Below are positions 53,934-62,070 of a DNA stretch of 64,000 nt, piece by piece. This DNA is from Bog-756 sp963753905. Its GTDB lineage: Bacteria > Actinomycetota > Acidimicrobiia > Acidimicrobiales > RAAP-2. Position 1 is the stretch's first letter; every line of letters starts with the position of its first letter. Where the stretch lies: positions 124,001 to 188,000 of the forward strand of contig CAVWDZ010000001.1 in NCBI GenBank assembly GCA_963753905.1. The letters run 5' to 3'. A program made the position numbers and the translations under genes. The notes beneath the pieces were generated by a model. It saw nothing but the letters and a program-made list of their open reading frames with translations. It had not been told where the DNA came from and did no database searches.

Positions 53934-54962
53934 ATGGACCTGAACCTTACAGACGAACAGCACGATCTGGTCTCGGCCGTCCGCGCCTTCCTCACCGACC
54001 GCTGCCCACCGGACGTCGTGCGCGCCAGCGAGCGGGGCGGCTTCGACCCGGGCCTGTGGGCCGCCTTCTGCCAGATGGCCGGCCCGACGGTCGGCGTCTC
54101 GGAGAAGCTGGGTGGCGGTGGGGCATCGCTGCTCGACCTGGAGCTGATCTGCGAGCAGATCGGCAGCTTCCTCGCGCCGGTGCCCTTCATCGACAGCGCA
54201 GTGGCCGCACGGACCCTTGCATCGTCCGGCGGCCCCGGCAGCCGGTGCCTCGGCAGGCTCATCGCCGAACCGACGACGGTGGGCACGGTCGCCCTCCGTC
54301 CGGCGGTCGACGGGACGGTGACGCTTGTCCCTTCCGGATCGATCGCAGACGTGGTCATGGGCATGGACGGCGACGATCTCGTCCTCGTCACCGGTGACCC
54401 CGCCGGACCTCCACGGAAGAACCTGGGGTCGGCCTCGGTGGCCGACCGGTCGCTCCGGGGACCCGGACGCACGGTGCTCCTGGAACGGGACATCGCCCGG
54501 TCCACCTACGGGCAGGCGCTCGACGAGTGGCGGTCGCTGATGAGCGGCGCACTGGTCGGTCTGGGCGAGGCAGCGCTGGCCCTGGGGGTCGAGTACGCCA
54601 AGAACCGCCACCAGTTCGGCGTCCCGATCGGATCGTTCCAGTCGATCGCCCGTGACCTGGCGGACGCGGCCACCCTGGTGGACGGCGCACGTCTCCTCGC
54701 TCGTGAGGCCTCGTGGGCGCAGGCAGAGGACGAGGAGCACTTCAGTGCGCTCTCCTCGATGGCCTTCCTGTTCGCCACCCGGGCGGCACGCCGGGCGAGC
54801 AACGTTGCGCTGCACGTCCATGGCGGGTACGGATTCACCCTCGAGTACGACATCCAGCTCTACTACCGGAGGGCAGAGGCGTGGCCGCTCGCGATCGGCG
54901 ACCCGAGACGGGGGGTCGCAGAGCTCGCCGACGCGCTCTTCGGTCCGGTCGAGGCCCGGTGA
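53934..54962 (+). CDS. Acyl-CoA dehydrogenase, small subunit of a paired enzyme
   Basis: 342 aa. N-terminal helices MDLNLTDEQHDLVSAVRAFL, a shortened middle domain, and the C-terminal ACAD domain with EYAKNRHQFGVPIGSFQSIA and LHVHGGYGFTLEYDIQLYYRRA. The chain is 40-50 residues shorter than a normal ACAD, and the beta-domain motifs (SEPxxGSD) are missing. Its stop overlaps the start of a full-length ACAD. In Actinobacteria such pairs form heterotetramers (FadE26-FadE27 style) acting on steroid or other bulky side chains. This subunit is expected to depend on its partner for full FAD binding. Confidence 0.88.
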   Translation: MDLNLTDEQHDLVSAVRAFLTDRCPPDVVRASERGGFDPGLWAAFCQMAGPTVGVSEKLGGGGASLLDLELICEQIGSFLAPVPFIDSAVAARTLASSGGPGSRCLGRLIAEPTTVGTVALRPAVDGTVTLVPSGSIADVVMGMDGDDLVLVTGDPAGPPRKNLGSASVADRSLRGPGRTVLLERDIARSTYGQALDEWRSLMSGALVGLGEAALALGVEYAKNRHQFGVPIGSFQSIARDLADAATLVDGARLLAREASWAQAEDEEHFSALSSMAFLFATRAARRASNVALHVHGGYGFTLEYDIQLYYRRAEAWPLAIGDPRRGVAELADALFGPVEAR

Positions 54963-56131
54963 TGGACTTCCGCCTCGGTCCGAAGAGCGACGCCTTCCGT
55001 GCGGAGGTGCGCGCCTTCCTCGACGAGCACTTCGATGCGGAGATCATCGAGCACGCACACCGGACCGGGACCAACCACGACAAGGAATTCCATCACGCCA
55101 TTGGCGAACAGGGCTGGATCGCAGCCTCGTGGCCGGCCGAGTACGGTGGCCAGGAACGCGATCCGTTCGAGATGACCGCCCTCCGTGACGAGCTCCGGCT
55201 GGCGGGCGCGCCGACAGATGGCATGGGCCTCACCGTCATCGTGTGCCAGACCATCCGGCGGGTCGCGACCGACGACCAGAAGCGTGACTTCATCCCGCGC
55301 GCACTGGCCGGTGAGATCATCATGTCGCTCGGCTACTCCGAGCCCGACTCGGGCTCGGACGTGGCCTCGATCAAGACCACCGCCGTGCGTGACGGCGACG
55401 AATGGGTGATCAACGGGCAGAAGATGTTCACCACGCTCGCGCACGTGGCGAACTACGTCTTTCTCCTGGCGCGCACCAACCACGACGTGCCGAAGCACAA
55501 GGGACTCACCATGTTCCTCGTCCCGCTGGACTCGCCAGGCATCGAGATCCACCCGGTCCACACCGTGGGCGGAGAGCGGACCAACGCGACCTTCTACACG
55601 GACGTCCGGGTTTCTGACCACTACCGGATCGGTGAGGTCGATGGGGGATGGGGCGTCATGACCGTGGCCCTCACCTTCGAACGCGGGGGCTTCGGCCTGA
55701 GCGAGGCCGACCGGGTGTGGGAGCAGGCAGTCGAGTGGGCGAAGGATTCCCGACGCCCCGACGGGACCCGGGTCATCGACGACCCTCACGTCCGTGAGCG
55801 CCTTGCCGTGATGCGCACGAACAACGAGGTCGCGAAGCTCCTTGCCTACCGCACCTCGTTCGTCGCGGCGACCGGCGGACTCCCTGGGGTCGAGGGATCG
55901 ATGCACAAGCTGTTCTACGCCGAATCCATGAACGCCGACGCCACCGAGCTGGTCGACATGCTCGGCGCGGAAGGGGTCCTCCAGCGCGGTGAGGACGGCG
56001 CACCCGTGGACGGATGGGTCGAGCACCTCTTCCGCCATGCGGCGGTGACCACCATCTACGGCGGCACGAGCGAGATGCAGCGCTCGATCATCGCCGAGCG
56101 GGGCCTGGGGCTCCCGAGGTCCGGCCGCTGA
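54962..56131 (+). CDS. Acyl-CoA dehydrogenase, large subunit of a paired enzyme
   Basis: 389 aa. Complete ACAD: FRAEVRAFLDEHFD at the start, ASWPAEYGGQERDPFE, the beta domain with SLGYSEPDSGSDVASIKTTA (near 120-139) and NGQKMFTTLAHVANYVFLLART, and the C-terminal motif TIYGGTSEMQRSIIAERGLGLPR. Four-base overlap with the small subunit upstream indicates coordinated production of both halves. Would desaturate the acyl-CoA that the synthetase and upstream oxidases generate. The CoA-ester of a bulky or branched acid is the probable substrate by family analogy. Confidence 0.9.
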   Translation: MDFRLGPKSDAFRAEVRAFLDEHFDAEIIEHAHRTGTNHDKEFHHAIGEQGWIAASWPAEYGGQERDPFEMTALRDELRLAGAPTDGMGLTVIVCQTIRRVATDDQKRDFIPRALAGEIIMSLGYSEPDSGSDVASIKTTAVRDGDEWVINGQKMFTTLAHVANYVFLLARTNHDVPKHKGLTMFLVPLDSPGIEIHPVHTVGGERTNATFYTDVRVSDHYRIGEVDGGWGVMTVALTFERGGFGLSEADRVWEQAVEWAKDSRRPDGTRVIDDPHVRERLAVMRTNNEVAKLLAYRTSFVAATGGLPGVEGSMHKLFYAESMNADATELVDMLGAEGVLQRGEDGAPVDGWVEHLFRHAAVTTIYGGTSEMQRSIIAERGLGLPRSGR

Positions 56132-56311
56132 CAAGGGGATGGCCTGGCGGGTCCGTCCGAACAACGGAAACGGCGTTCCTCCCGTGCGACTGGCGGCGAT
56201 GAGTCAAGGCTCCGGTGCTATGGTCGGCTCATGGTCCAACAGGCCGAGAACAGTATTTCCGGCGGCGAGATCATCGACCGAGAGCCTGCTTGACTAGGGA
56301 ATCGAGGGTTC

Positions 56312-57502
56312 GTGTCCAAGTATGAAGGTCCGATATTCGACGCCGACAACCACCTCTACGAGACGGGCGATGCCCTCACGCGCTACCTGCCCAAGGAGTA
56401 CGAGGGGTTCGTCAAGTACGTGCAGGTGGACGGCCGCACCAAGCTCGCCATCAACAATTGCATCAGCGAGTCGATCCCCAATCCCACCTTCGAGGTCGTG
56501 GCCCCGCCGGGCTCGTTCGCCGACTACTTCGCGGGCAAGAACCCCGAGGGCAGGACGCTCCGCGAAATGGCAGGTACACCCATACGTGCTATCGATGCGT
56601 ACCGCTCCGCCGCACCCCGTCTCGAGTTACTCGACGAGACAGGGATCGATGCCGCTCTGATGTTCCCCACGTTGGCCAGCCTGATCGAGGTCAATCTCCT
56701 CGACGATCCAGACATGACGTGCACCGTCATCCACGCCTACAACCGGTGGCTCCTCGACGAGTGGACGTTCGACTATCAGCAGCGCATCTTCGCCACGCCG
56801 GTGGTCAACCCGTGCATTCCCGAGCGCGGGATCGCAGAACTCGACTGGGTACTCGAGCACGGAGCCAAGGTGGTGCTGTTGCGTCCGGGTCCGGTCGCAG
56901 GGACGCGGGGCACACGGTCCCCCTTCCTCCCCGAATTCGACGCGTTCTGGAGCAAGGTCGCCGAGTGCGGCGTCCTGGTCGCCATGCACGCGTCGGACTC
57001 CGGGTACCAGCGGCACGCCAACGAGTGGGAGGGCGACGGGCGCGACATGCAGCCGTTCGCTCCGCGGCCGTTCACCGATGCGGTCAACACGGGTCGGCCG
57101 ATCAGCGACACCGTGACCTCGGCGATCTGCCACGGGATGCTGAGCCGTTTCCCCACGGTCCGGCTGCTGAGCGTCGAGAATGGCGGGAGTTGGGCGCTGC
57201 CGTGCCTCAAGTCGTTGGAGAAGACCTACGGGAAGATGCCCAAGGCCTTCGCAGAACCCCCCGCCGAGGTCTTCCTCCGGAACATCTACATCAACCCGTT
57301 CTGGGAGGACTCGCTCGAGGCACTCATCGACGTGATGACTCCGGAGCACATCCTGTTCGGATCGGACTATCCGCACCCGGAGGGACTGGCAGAGCCCTTC
57401 GCGTGGGTGGAGGAGCTGTCGGCCAACCACCCCGAGCCGGAAGTGCAGAAGATCATGGGCGGCAACATGTACGACCTTCTCGGGATGAAGGTGCCGGCGT
57501 GA
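56312..57502 (+). CDS. Amidohydrolase-superfamily metal-dependent hydrolase
   Basis: 396 aa from a GTG. PF04909-type: IFDADNHLYE near residue 8 (DxNH in place of DxHxH), MHASDSGYQRH with the metal His, LLSVENGGSWALPCLKSLEK near 290, and LFGSDYPHPEGLAEP with the late Asp. It is the second member in the cluster, differing from the one at 48666 by about 30 extra residues and a different substrate loop. Likely acts on a carboxylated or lactone intermediate of the same pathway. A short open frame (56231-56293) precedes it; no good ribosome binding site is visible before the GTG. Confidence 0.85.
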   Translation: MSKYEGPIFDADNHLYETGDALTRYLPKEYEGFVKYVQVDGRTKLAINNCISESIPNPTFEVVAPPGSFADYFAGKNPEGRTLREMAGTPIRAIDAYRSAAPRLELLDETGIDAALMFPTLASLIEVNLLDDPDMTCTVIHAYNRWLLDEWTFDYQQRIFATPVVNPCIPERGIAELDWVLEHGAKVVLLRPGPVAGTRGTRSPFLPEFDAFWSKVAECGVLVAMHASDSGYQRHANEWEGDGRDMQPFAPRPFTDAVNTGRPISDTVTSAICHGMLSRFPTVRLLSVENGGSWALPCLKSLEKTYGKMPKAFAEPPAEVFLRNIYINPFWEDSLEALIDVMTPEHILFGSDYPHPEGLAEPFAWVEELSANHPEPEVQKIMGGNMYDLLGMKVPA

Positions 57503-57609
57503 CAGCTGTTTGCTCGGCCTTCTACTGCTGGGGGCTGTCGACCACAGAAGCGGTGGCTCCGACGCGCGGCCTCCGTATTTTCCTTAGCGGACCGACATGA
57601 CTTGCTGAA

Positions 57610-57644
57610 GTGAAGTAAGTGCCACGTTGTGGCACTTACTTCAC
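57610..57644. repeat. Perfect 16-bp inverted repeat in an AT-richer gap
   Basis: GTGAAGTAAGTGCCAC (57610-57625) and GTGGCACTTACTTCAC (57629-57644) form a perfect stem around the 3-base loop GTT. It lies in the 310-base gap 57503-57812 that otherwise holds no gene. There is no T-tract, so a simple rho-independent terminator is not obvious; it could still end the upstream transcript or be a protein-binding or recombination site. Confidence 0.8.
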
Positions 57645-57812
57645 CCGTTGCGTGAGGTCAACGGGCCCGGGCCGGTGAGCCGCCCAGGCACGCCGGAGAG
57701 CATCGAGCATGCGCATGGAAACCAAGAGGACACCAGCACCGAAAAACGGGCATCAGCCCAGTCACTAACTGACCGACGAACCCTGAACGATTGAGGTTAG
57801 TAATGTGAGAGG

Positions 57813-58592
57813 GTGACGCTTAGTGGACAGACCGAGAGGATGACGCGGATTCGAGAAGGGGGAGTTCGGCACATTTTCTCGGCGCTACGCCAGCGGACTA
57901 AATGGCTCATATACCGGACTCCAATCATCAGGGACCTGTATTTTGGCTTAAAGCAGGTTGTGTTCCAGATTCCAATCATCAGCGACCTATTCGACTATCG
58001 ATATGACTACATGTTCTCACCGACACAGCTCGGATTTCTCTGTGAGCAGATCACGAACGTTGTCGAAATCCCTGGATCGATCCTAGAAGTGGGATGTGCA
58101 ACGGGACACACAACCGTCTTTCTGAATCGTCATATTGGTACCCTTCGCTTGGCTGTCAACTACTACGCAATTGACACTTTCAATGGCTTTACTAGCGAGG
58201 ACCTTGAGAGCGAACATGCACTCGGTCGCGACTATTGGTTCGCCCCCGTTTTCCGAGGGAATAGCAAAGCCAGGTTCGATCGGACGATGCGGCGTAATGG
58301 CATCAAACGGGTCATGTCCTTCCAAGCAGATGCCAGTACATTCGATTACGCGACGATCTCGCCGTTTCGCATGGTATTGGTCGATCTCGACCTGTACAGG
58401 CCAATTCTGCTGACCCTCAATGCCATCTACGATCTCGTGTCTCCGGGCGGAATCATCGTCATCGATGACTGCGTGCAGGGTGGCAAGTGGGAGGGTGCCT
58501 ACGAGGCCCTCGTGGAATTCACAAGGGCAAAGGGTATGGAGGCCGTCATTACGCACGGCAAGTTGGGGGTGATCATCAAGCCGCAGCCTTGA
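57813..58592 (+). CDS. TylF/MycF-like class I SAM-dependent methyltransferase
   Basis: 259 aa. SAM-binding motif I EVGCATGHTTVFLN near residue 91, and the macrocin O-methyltransferase signature LVDLDLYRPILLTLNAIYDL with VSPGGIIVIDDCVQGGKWEGA near 190-230, where Asp residues bind the metal that orients the sugar hydroxyl. The N-terminal 60 residues hold a duplicated segment (TPIIRDLYF and IPIISDLFD). TylF relatives methylate sugars of antibiotics and surface glycans. Codon choice is far less GC-biased than in the rest of the window, a sign of recent transfer. GTG is the chosen start; the ATG at 57840 is an alternative. Confidence 0.85.
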   Translation: MTLSGQTERMTRIREGGVRHIFSALRQRTKWLIYRTPIIRDLYFGLKQVVFQIPIISDLFDYRYDYMFSPTQLGFLCEQITNVVEIPGSILEVGCATGHTTVFLNRHIGTLRLAVNYYAIDTFNGFTSEDLESEHALGRDYWFAPVFRGNSKARFDRTMRRNGIKRVMSFQADASTFDYATISPFRMVLVDLDLYRPILLTLNAIYDLVSPGGIIVIDDCVQGGKWEGAYEALVEFTRAKGMEAVITHGKLGVIIKPQP

Positions 58593-59012
58593 CTAGTGGG
58601 CAGTCTGAGTGAGAGCCCAACTGGCGCTCTGATCGACTCCTTACCCGCTCGATGATTGCGTCGGCGGTATCCTCTACCGACCGTCAGCGCGTCGCTTCAA
58701 TCCTCGCTGCCGGGTCACGGCGCATGGTGTGCTACCGGTCGAGACGCAAGAGTCAGAGCCTCATCAGCCCTGCACTGCTTGGCCCACCGATGATAGGTAG
58801 TCAGCCCATCTGCCACGTTCTCAGTGGCTCCGAGCAGCAGATCTTCTGTGGAGTCACGTCATCTCGGCGTGCTGAGGTCCGGCACATTCCTCGACCAAAT
58901 CGAACGCTAGTGACACCCTGGTACGGGGTTGCAGGAGTGGGCCGCACCATGCACACTGGTTCATCTCGCCGAGGGTCGTAGGGAGCGAGCAGGATTGCTT
59001 GGGGGGAGCAGG
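58593..59012. other. Gene-free region between methyltransferase and acyltransferase genes
   Basis: 420 bases of intermediate GC with no recognisable gene; short open frames on both strands have no family features. GGGGGGAGCAGG just before 59013 is a ribosome binding site for the next gene. It may hold decayed sequence from the insertion of this segment. Confidence 0.4.
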
Positions 59013-61094
59013 GTGGCCGTATCCGAGGCGCCGGACGTCGACGAACGGCTCCTGCCCACCGGGGACGAGTCTGGCACGGCTCCGTCCGACCGGCGCTTCC
59101 GTCCCGACGTCGAGGGGTTGCGGGCGGTCGCGGTGCTGCTCGTGGTCAGCTACCACGCCGGCGTCACCTGGCTGACCGGTGGCTTTGTCGGGGTGGACGT
59201 CTTCTTCGTGATCTCGGGGTTCGTGATCACGGGGGTGCTACTGCGGGAGAGGGACGCCTCGGGCCGCGTGTCCATCCTCGGGTTCTACGGCCGTCGGGCT
59301 CGCCGCATCATTCCGGCGGCCACCCTCGTGATCATCGCGGCCTGTTCGGCCGCCTACGTGATGCTGGGCGTGATCTACGGGAACCAGACGGCCACGGACG
59401 CACGGTGGGCTTCGGTCTTCCTGGCCAACTTCCACTTCTCGGCCATTGGGACCAACTACCTCACCTCCACCCAGCCTCCCTCCCCGCTCCAGAATTTCTG
59501 GTCGTTGGCAGTGGAGGAGCAGTTCTACCTGGTCTACCCGGCCATCTTCATCGTGGTGACCTCCCTCAAGACGAAGCTGTCCCTGTCGGTCAGGCTGGCC
59601 CTCACTCTCGGGTTCGCCATCGTCGCCTCCCTCGTCCTCTCGGTGCTCCAGACCTCCTCCAACCCGACCGTGGCGTACTTCTCCCCCTTCACCCGGGCCT
59701 GGGAGCTCGCCCTCGGGGCCCTGGTGGCAGTGGCCACCCGCTGGCTGCTGTCCGTCCCCCGGCGGATCGGTGGGGCGATGAGCTGGGTCGGTTTCGCCGC
59801 TATCGCATTCTCCGCGCTCGAGTTCACCCGGAATACCCCCTACCCGGGATCGGCTGTCGCAATCCCGGTGGTCGGCACCGCCCTGGTCATCGCCGGTGGG
59901 ATGACCGCTCCGGCCTTCGGGCCCGAGTCGCTGCTGCGGCTGGCCCCGTTCCAGTGGGTGGGCAGGCTCTCCTACTCGATCTACCTCTGGCACTGGCCGG
60001 TCCTGATCATCGCCGCGTATGCGGCGAGCAAGGCCAGCCTCCCCTTCTCCCAGAACGCTCCCTGGCTCCTGATGGTCCTGGTGCTCTCGATCGGGACGTA
60101 CCTGCTCATCGAGAACCCGGTGCGCCACGCCAAGGTGCTGACCCGCCGCACGTGGCCCCCCATCGTGCTCGGTCTCGCTCTGATCGCCACCTCCCTCGGC
60201 GTGGCCACGCTCGAGCTCCGCGCCCACGCTGACCCGATCTCGTCGTATCAATCGGTCTCGAGCGCCACCCTGTCGAAGCTGGTGGCCGCCGCCCCGTCGA
60301 TCAAGACCCTGCCCGCCAACCTCGAACCCTCCCTCGGGAACGCCCCGGACGACTGGGGCAAACCGGAGGGTCCGTGTTGGATCCCCTACAGCGCCGACAC
60401 ACTTCCGGACTGCTCCTTCGGTGACCCGAACGGCACGAAGACCATGGTGCTCTTCGGCGACTCGCACGCTGCAATGTGGTTCTCCGTCCTCGACAGCATT
60501 GCCACCAGAGCGCACTGGAAGTTGGTCTGGGTGGGCAAGTCGGCCTGCCCTGTGGGCCTCCTCTCGGTCATGAACCCCGCCCAGTCTTCTCCGAGCCCGT
60601 ACGTCGCCTGTGACAAGTTCCACCGATTCTCCGTCGATCTCATCAACCAGATCCATCCCAACCTGCTCGTTGTGAGTCAAGAACCGGAACCGAGTGCGAG
60701 AGGTAAGGCGTTCACTCGGAAGCAGTGGCAACAAGGCTTACTCGGCACTTTTGACAGACTGACCATCCCGATGACCCATGTCGTGATCCTCGGCAACATC
60801 CCCTCGCTACCCGACGACCCTCCCACCTGCCTCTCTCTGCACACGACGGACATCCAAGTCTGTTCAGGTCCACCGACCCGCTATTTGGTCAAGTACAACC
60901 GGGCCGAGAAAGCCGCGGTTACCTCTGTCGGTGGACGGTACATTGACATGACCCCCTGGTTCTGTTCACGGAGGTGCACCGCCGTCGTGGGCAACTACGA
61001 GGTGTACATCAACGCAGATCACGTCACAAAGGTCTACACGTTCGCGTTGGGAGGGGTGCTCGCCAAGGCACTCCAACTCCCGCCCGCGGCATAG
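59013..61094 (+). CDS. Acyltransferase-3 / SGNH-domain surface O-acyltransferase
   Basis: 693 aa from a GTG with GGGGGGAGCAGG ahead. The N-terminal membrane domain (about 40-410, ten helices) is acyltransferase 3: RFRPDVEGLRAVAVLLVVSYHAG with the key His, then GFVGVDVFFVISGFVIT and FYGRRARRIIPA with the Arg pair, and FWSLAVEEQFYLVYP. The extracytoplasmic C-terminal domain (about 460-690) is SGNH-like: VLFGDSHAAMWF holds the Ser and NADHVTKVYT the Asp/His pair. OafA-type enzymes of this design O-acetylate envelope polysaccharides or peptidoglycan. Lies next to the TylF-like methyltransferase, so both may decorate the same surface sugar. Confidence 0.92.
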   Translation: MAVSEAPDVDERLLPTGDESGTAPSDRRFRPDVEGLRAVAVLLVVSYHAGVTWLTGGFVGVDVFFVISGFVITGVLLRERDASGRVSILGFYGRRARRIIPAATLVIIAACSAAYVMLGVIYGNQTATDARWASVFLANFHFSAIGTNYLTSTQPPSPLQNFWSLAVEEQFYLVYPAIFIVVTSLKTKLSLSVRLALTLGFAIVASLVLSVLQTSSNPTVAYFSPFTRAWELALGALVAVATRWLLSVPRRIGGAMSWVGFAAIAFSALEFTRNTPYPGSAVAIPVVGTALVIAGGMTAPAFGPESLLRLAPFQWVGRLSYSIYLWHWPVLIIAAYAASKASLPFSQNAPWLLMVLVLSIGTYLLIENPVRHAKVLTRRTWPPIVLGLALIATSLGVATLELRAHADPISSYQSVSSATLSKLVAAAPSIKTLPANLEPSLGNAPDDWGKPEGPCWIPYSADTLPDCSFGDPNGTKTMVLFGDSHAAMWFSVLDSIATRAHWKLVWVGKSACPVGLLSVMNPAQSSPSPYVACDKFHRFSVDLINQIHPNLLVVSQEPEPSARGKAFTRKQWQQGLLGTFDRLTIPMTHVVILGNIPSLPDDPPTCLSLHTTDIQVCSGPPTRYLVKYNRAEKAAVTSVGGRYIDMTPWFCSRRCTAVVGNYEVYINADHVTKVYTFALGGVLAKALQLPPAA

Positions 61095-61151
61095 CGGGGA
61101 GCGGTCGAGTCATGTCGAATCCCCCCAGAAGGTGCCCAGGGTAGAAGAGGC

Positions 61152-61383
61152 ATGAGCGAAAGAATGCGACAGAACGACCCACCTGGCCTGGATTCCGAGT
61201 TGAGCCCCGCCCACGAGCTGTCGATGGAGGCCCTGGTCGCCAGGAACACCATGACCCGACGCCGCTGTGGCGGTCGCGGTAATCCGATCCTCAGTCCATC
61301 GTCGGCTTCGTGACCCTGTGTTCCTCGGTGCGCTGAACGGTCGGCGTGCCGAGATCGGGGACGGCACCGCCGTGGAACCTTAG
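61152..61383 (+). pseudogene. Frameshifted remnant of a small helix-turn-helix protein
   Basis: Lies in the otherwise gene-free gap 61095-61557. The frame from the ATG at 61152 reads up to MEALVARNTMT, and after a +1 shift near 61260 continues DAAVAVAVIRSSVHRRLRDP then VFLGALNGRRAEI to a TAG at 61383. The joined pattern (A-L-x-A/G-x-T-x-x-x-A-A-x-x-x-x-V-x-x-S-x-V-x-R-R-L-x-D-P-x-F) resembles the N-terminal HTH segment of phage- or plasmid-borne DNA-binding proteins. The identification is by eye and weak. It may mark old mobile-element DNA at the right end of the transferred segment. Confidence 0.35.
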
Positions 61384-61557
61384 CGATCGTTGTCACATTT
61401 GAGGACGGCGAAGCCAGGGAGCACTTCCTCCGGGAACCCCTCTGGATCGAAGATTGTTCCGTTGGCAGGAGGCGCCGGACCTTTACTCTCCCCATCGGGA
61501 GCCGTCACCGCGTAGTCCAGCGGGTGGCAACGGCGGTCACCCCATCCCTATCCGGCC

Positions 61558-62046
61558 CTATCCGGATGCCGGCAGTTCGGGCCACGGGGGTCGCATGGCG
61601 CGGAAGCCGAAGGTGGTGAGCTCGATGAGCTGGCCGTCCGGATCCCTGATCATGATGGCCCTGCCACCCATGTCGGTGTCATGCAGGATCTCGCCCCCGT
61701 GGGGCACGACCTTGGCCAGCGTGGCATCCATGTCCGCTACGGCGACGGACAGATGGGTGAAACCCAGGTCGTTCATCACCCGTCGGGCCGAAGCATGGAT
61801 TCCGGCGTCGGCGAAGAACATCAGCTCCAGGACGAAACGTCCGTTCACCAGGTAGACAGCCGTCGCGCCCACCGGTTCGGGCAGCTGCAGCAGACGGCTC
61901 GTCCCCTCGTCGGGCACGTCCAGCTCCCACCAGTAGCGGAACTGGAGGACGCCCTCGTAGAACCGCCGGGACCGGTCGAGGTCGGTGACACAGATACCGA
62001 CATGGTTGAACGCGACGGCCTCCCCCGCTTCTGACTCGGCCTCCAC
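61558..62046 (-). CDS. VOC-family (glyoxalase/dioxygenase fold) protein
   Basis: 162 aa. FNHVGICVTDLDRSRRFYEGVLQF near residues 13-36 and FTHLSVAVADMDATLAKV near 95-112 begin the two beta-alpha-beta-beta-beta modules; MIRDPDGQLIELTTFG ends the second. His and Glu in these segments form the metal site. Family functions include glyoxalase, ring-cleavage dioxygenase and epimerase. It directly follows the aldehyde dehydrogenase gene on the same strand, 24 bases away, and probably acts in the same pathway. Confidence 0.88.
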   Translation of the reverse strand: MEAESEAGEAVAFNHVGICVTDLDRSRRFYEGVLQFRYWWELDVPDEGTSRLLQLPEPVGATAVYLVNGRFVLELMFFADAGIHASARRVMNDLGFTHLSVAVADMDATLAKVVPHGGEILHDTDMGGRAIMIRDPDGQLIELTTFGFRAMRPPWPELPASG

Positions 62047-62070
62047 GTCGGTGCCTCTCTTGTCCCGTCC

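Noticed and set aside
58652..58981. A 109-codon plus-strand open frame between the methyltransferase and acyltransferase genes
   Set aside because: Translation has no domain features, atypical composition and overlaps the leader of the next gene; treated as non-coding.
59238..60734. A 498-codon minus-strand open frame opposite the acyltransferase gene
   Set aside because: No recognisable domain; the plus-strand acyltransferase-3 and SGNH motifs are decisive.
61034..61495. A 153-codon minus-strand open frame near the end of the acyltransferase gene
   Set aside because: Ser/Arg-rich product overlapping the 3' end of a clear gene; no family resemblance.
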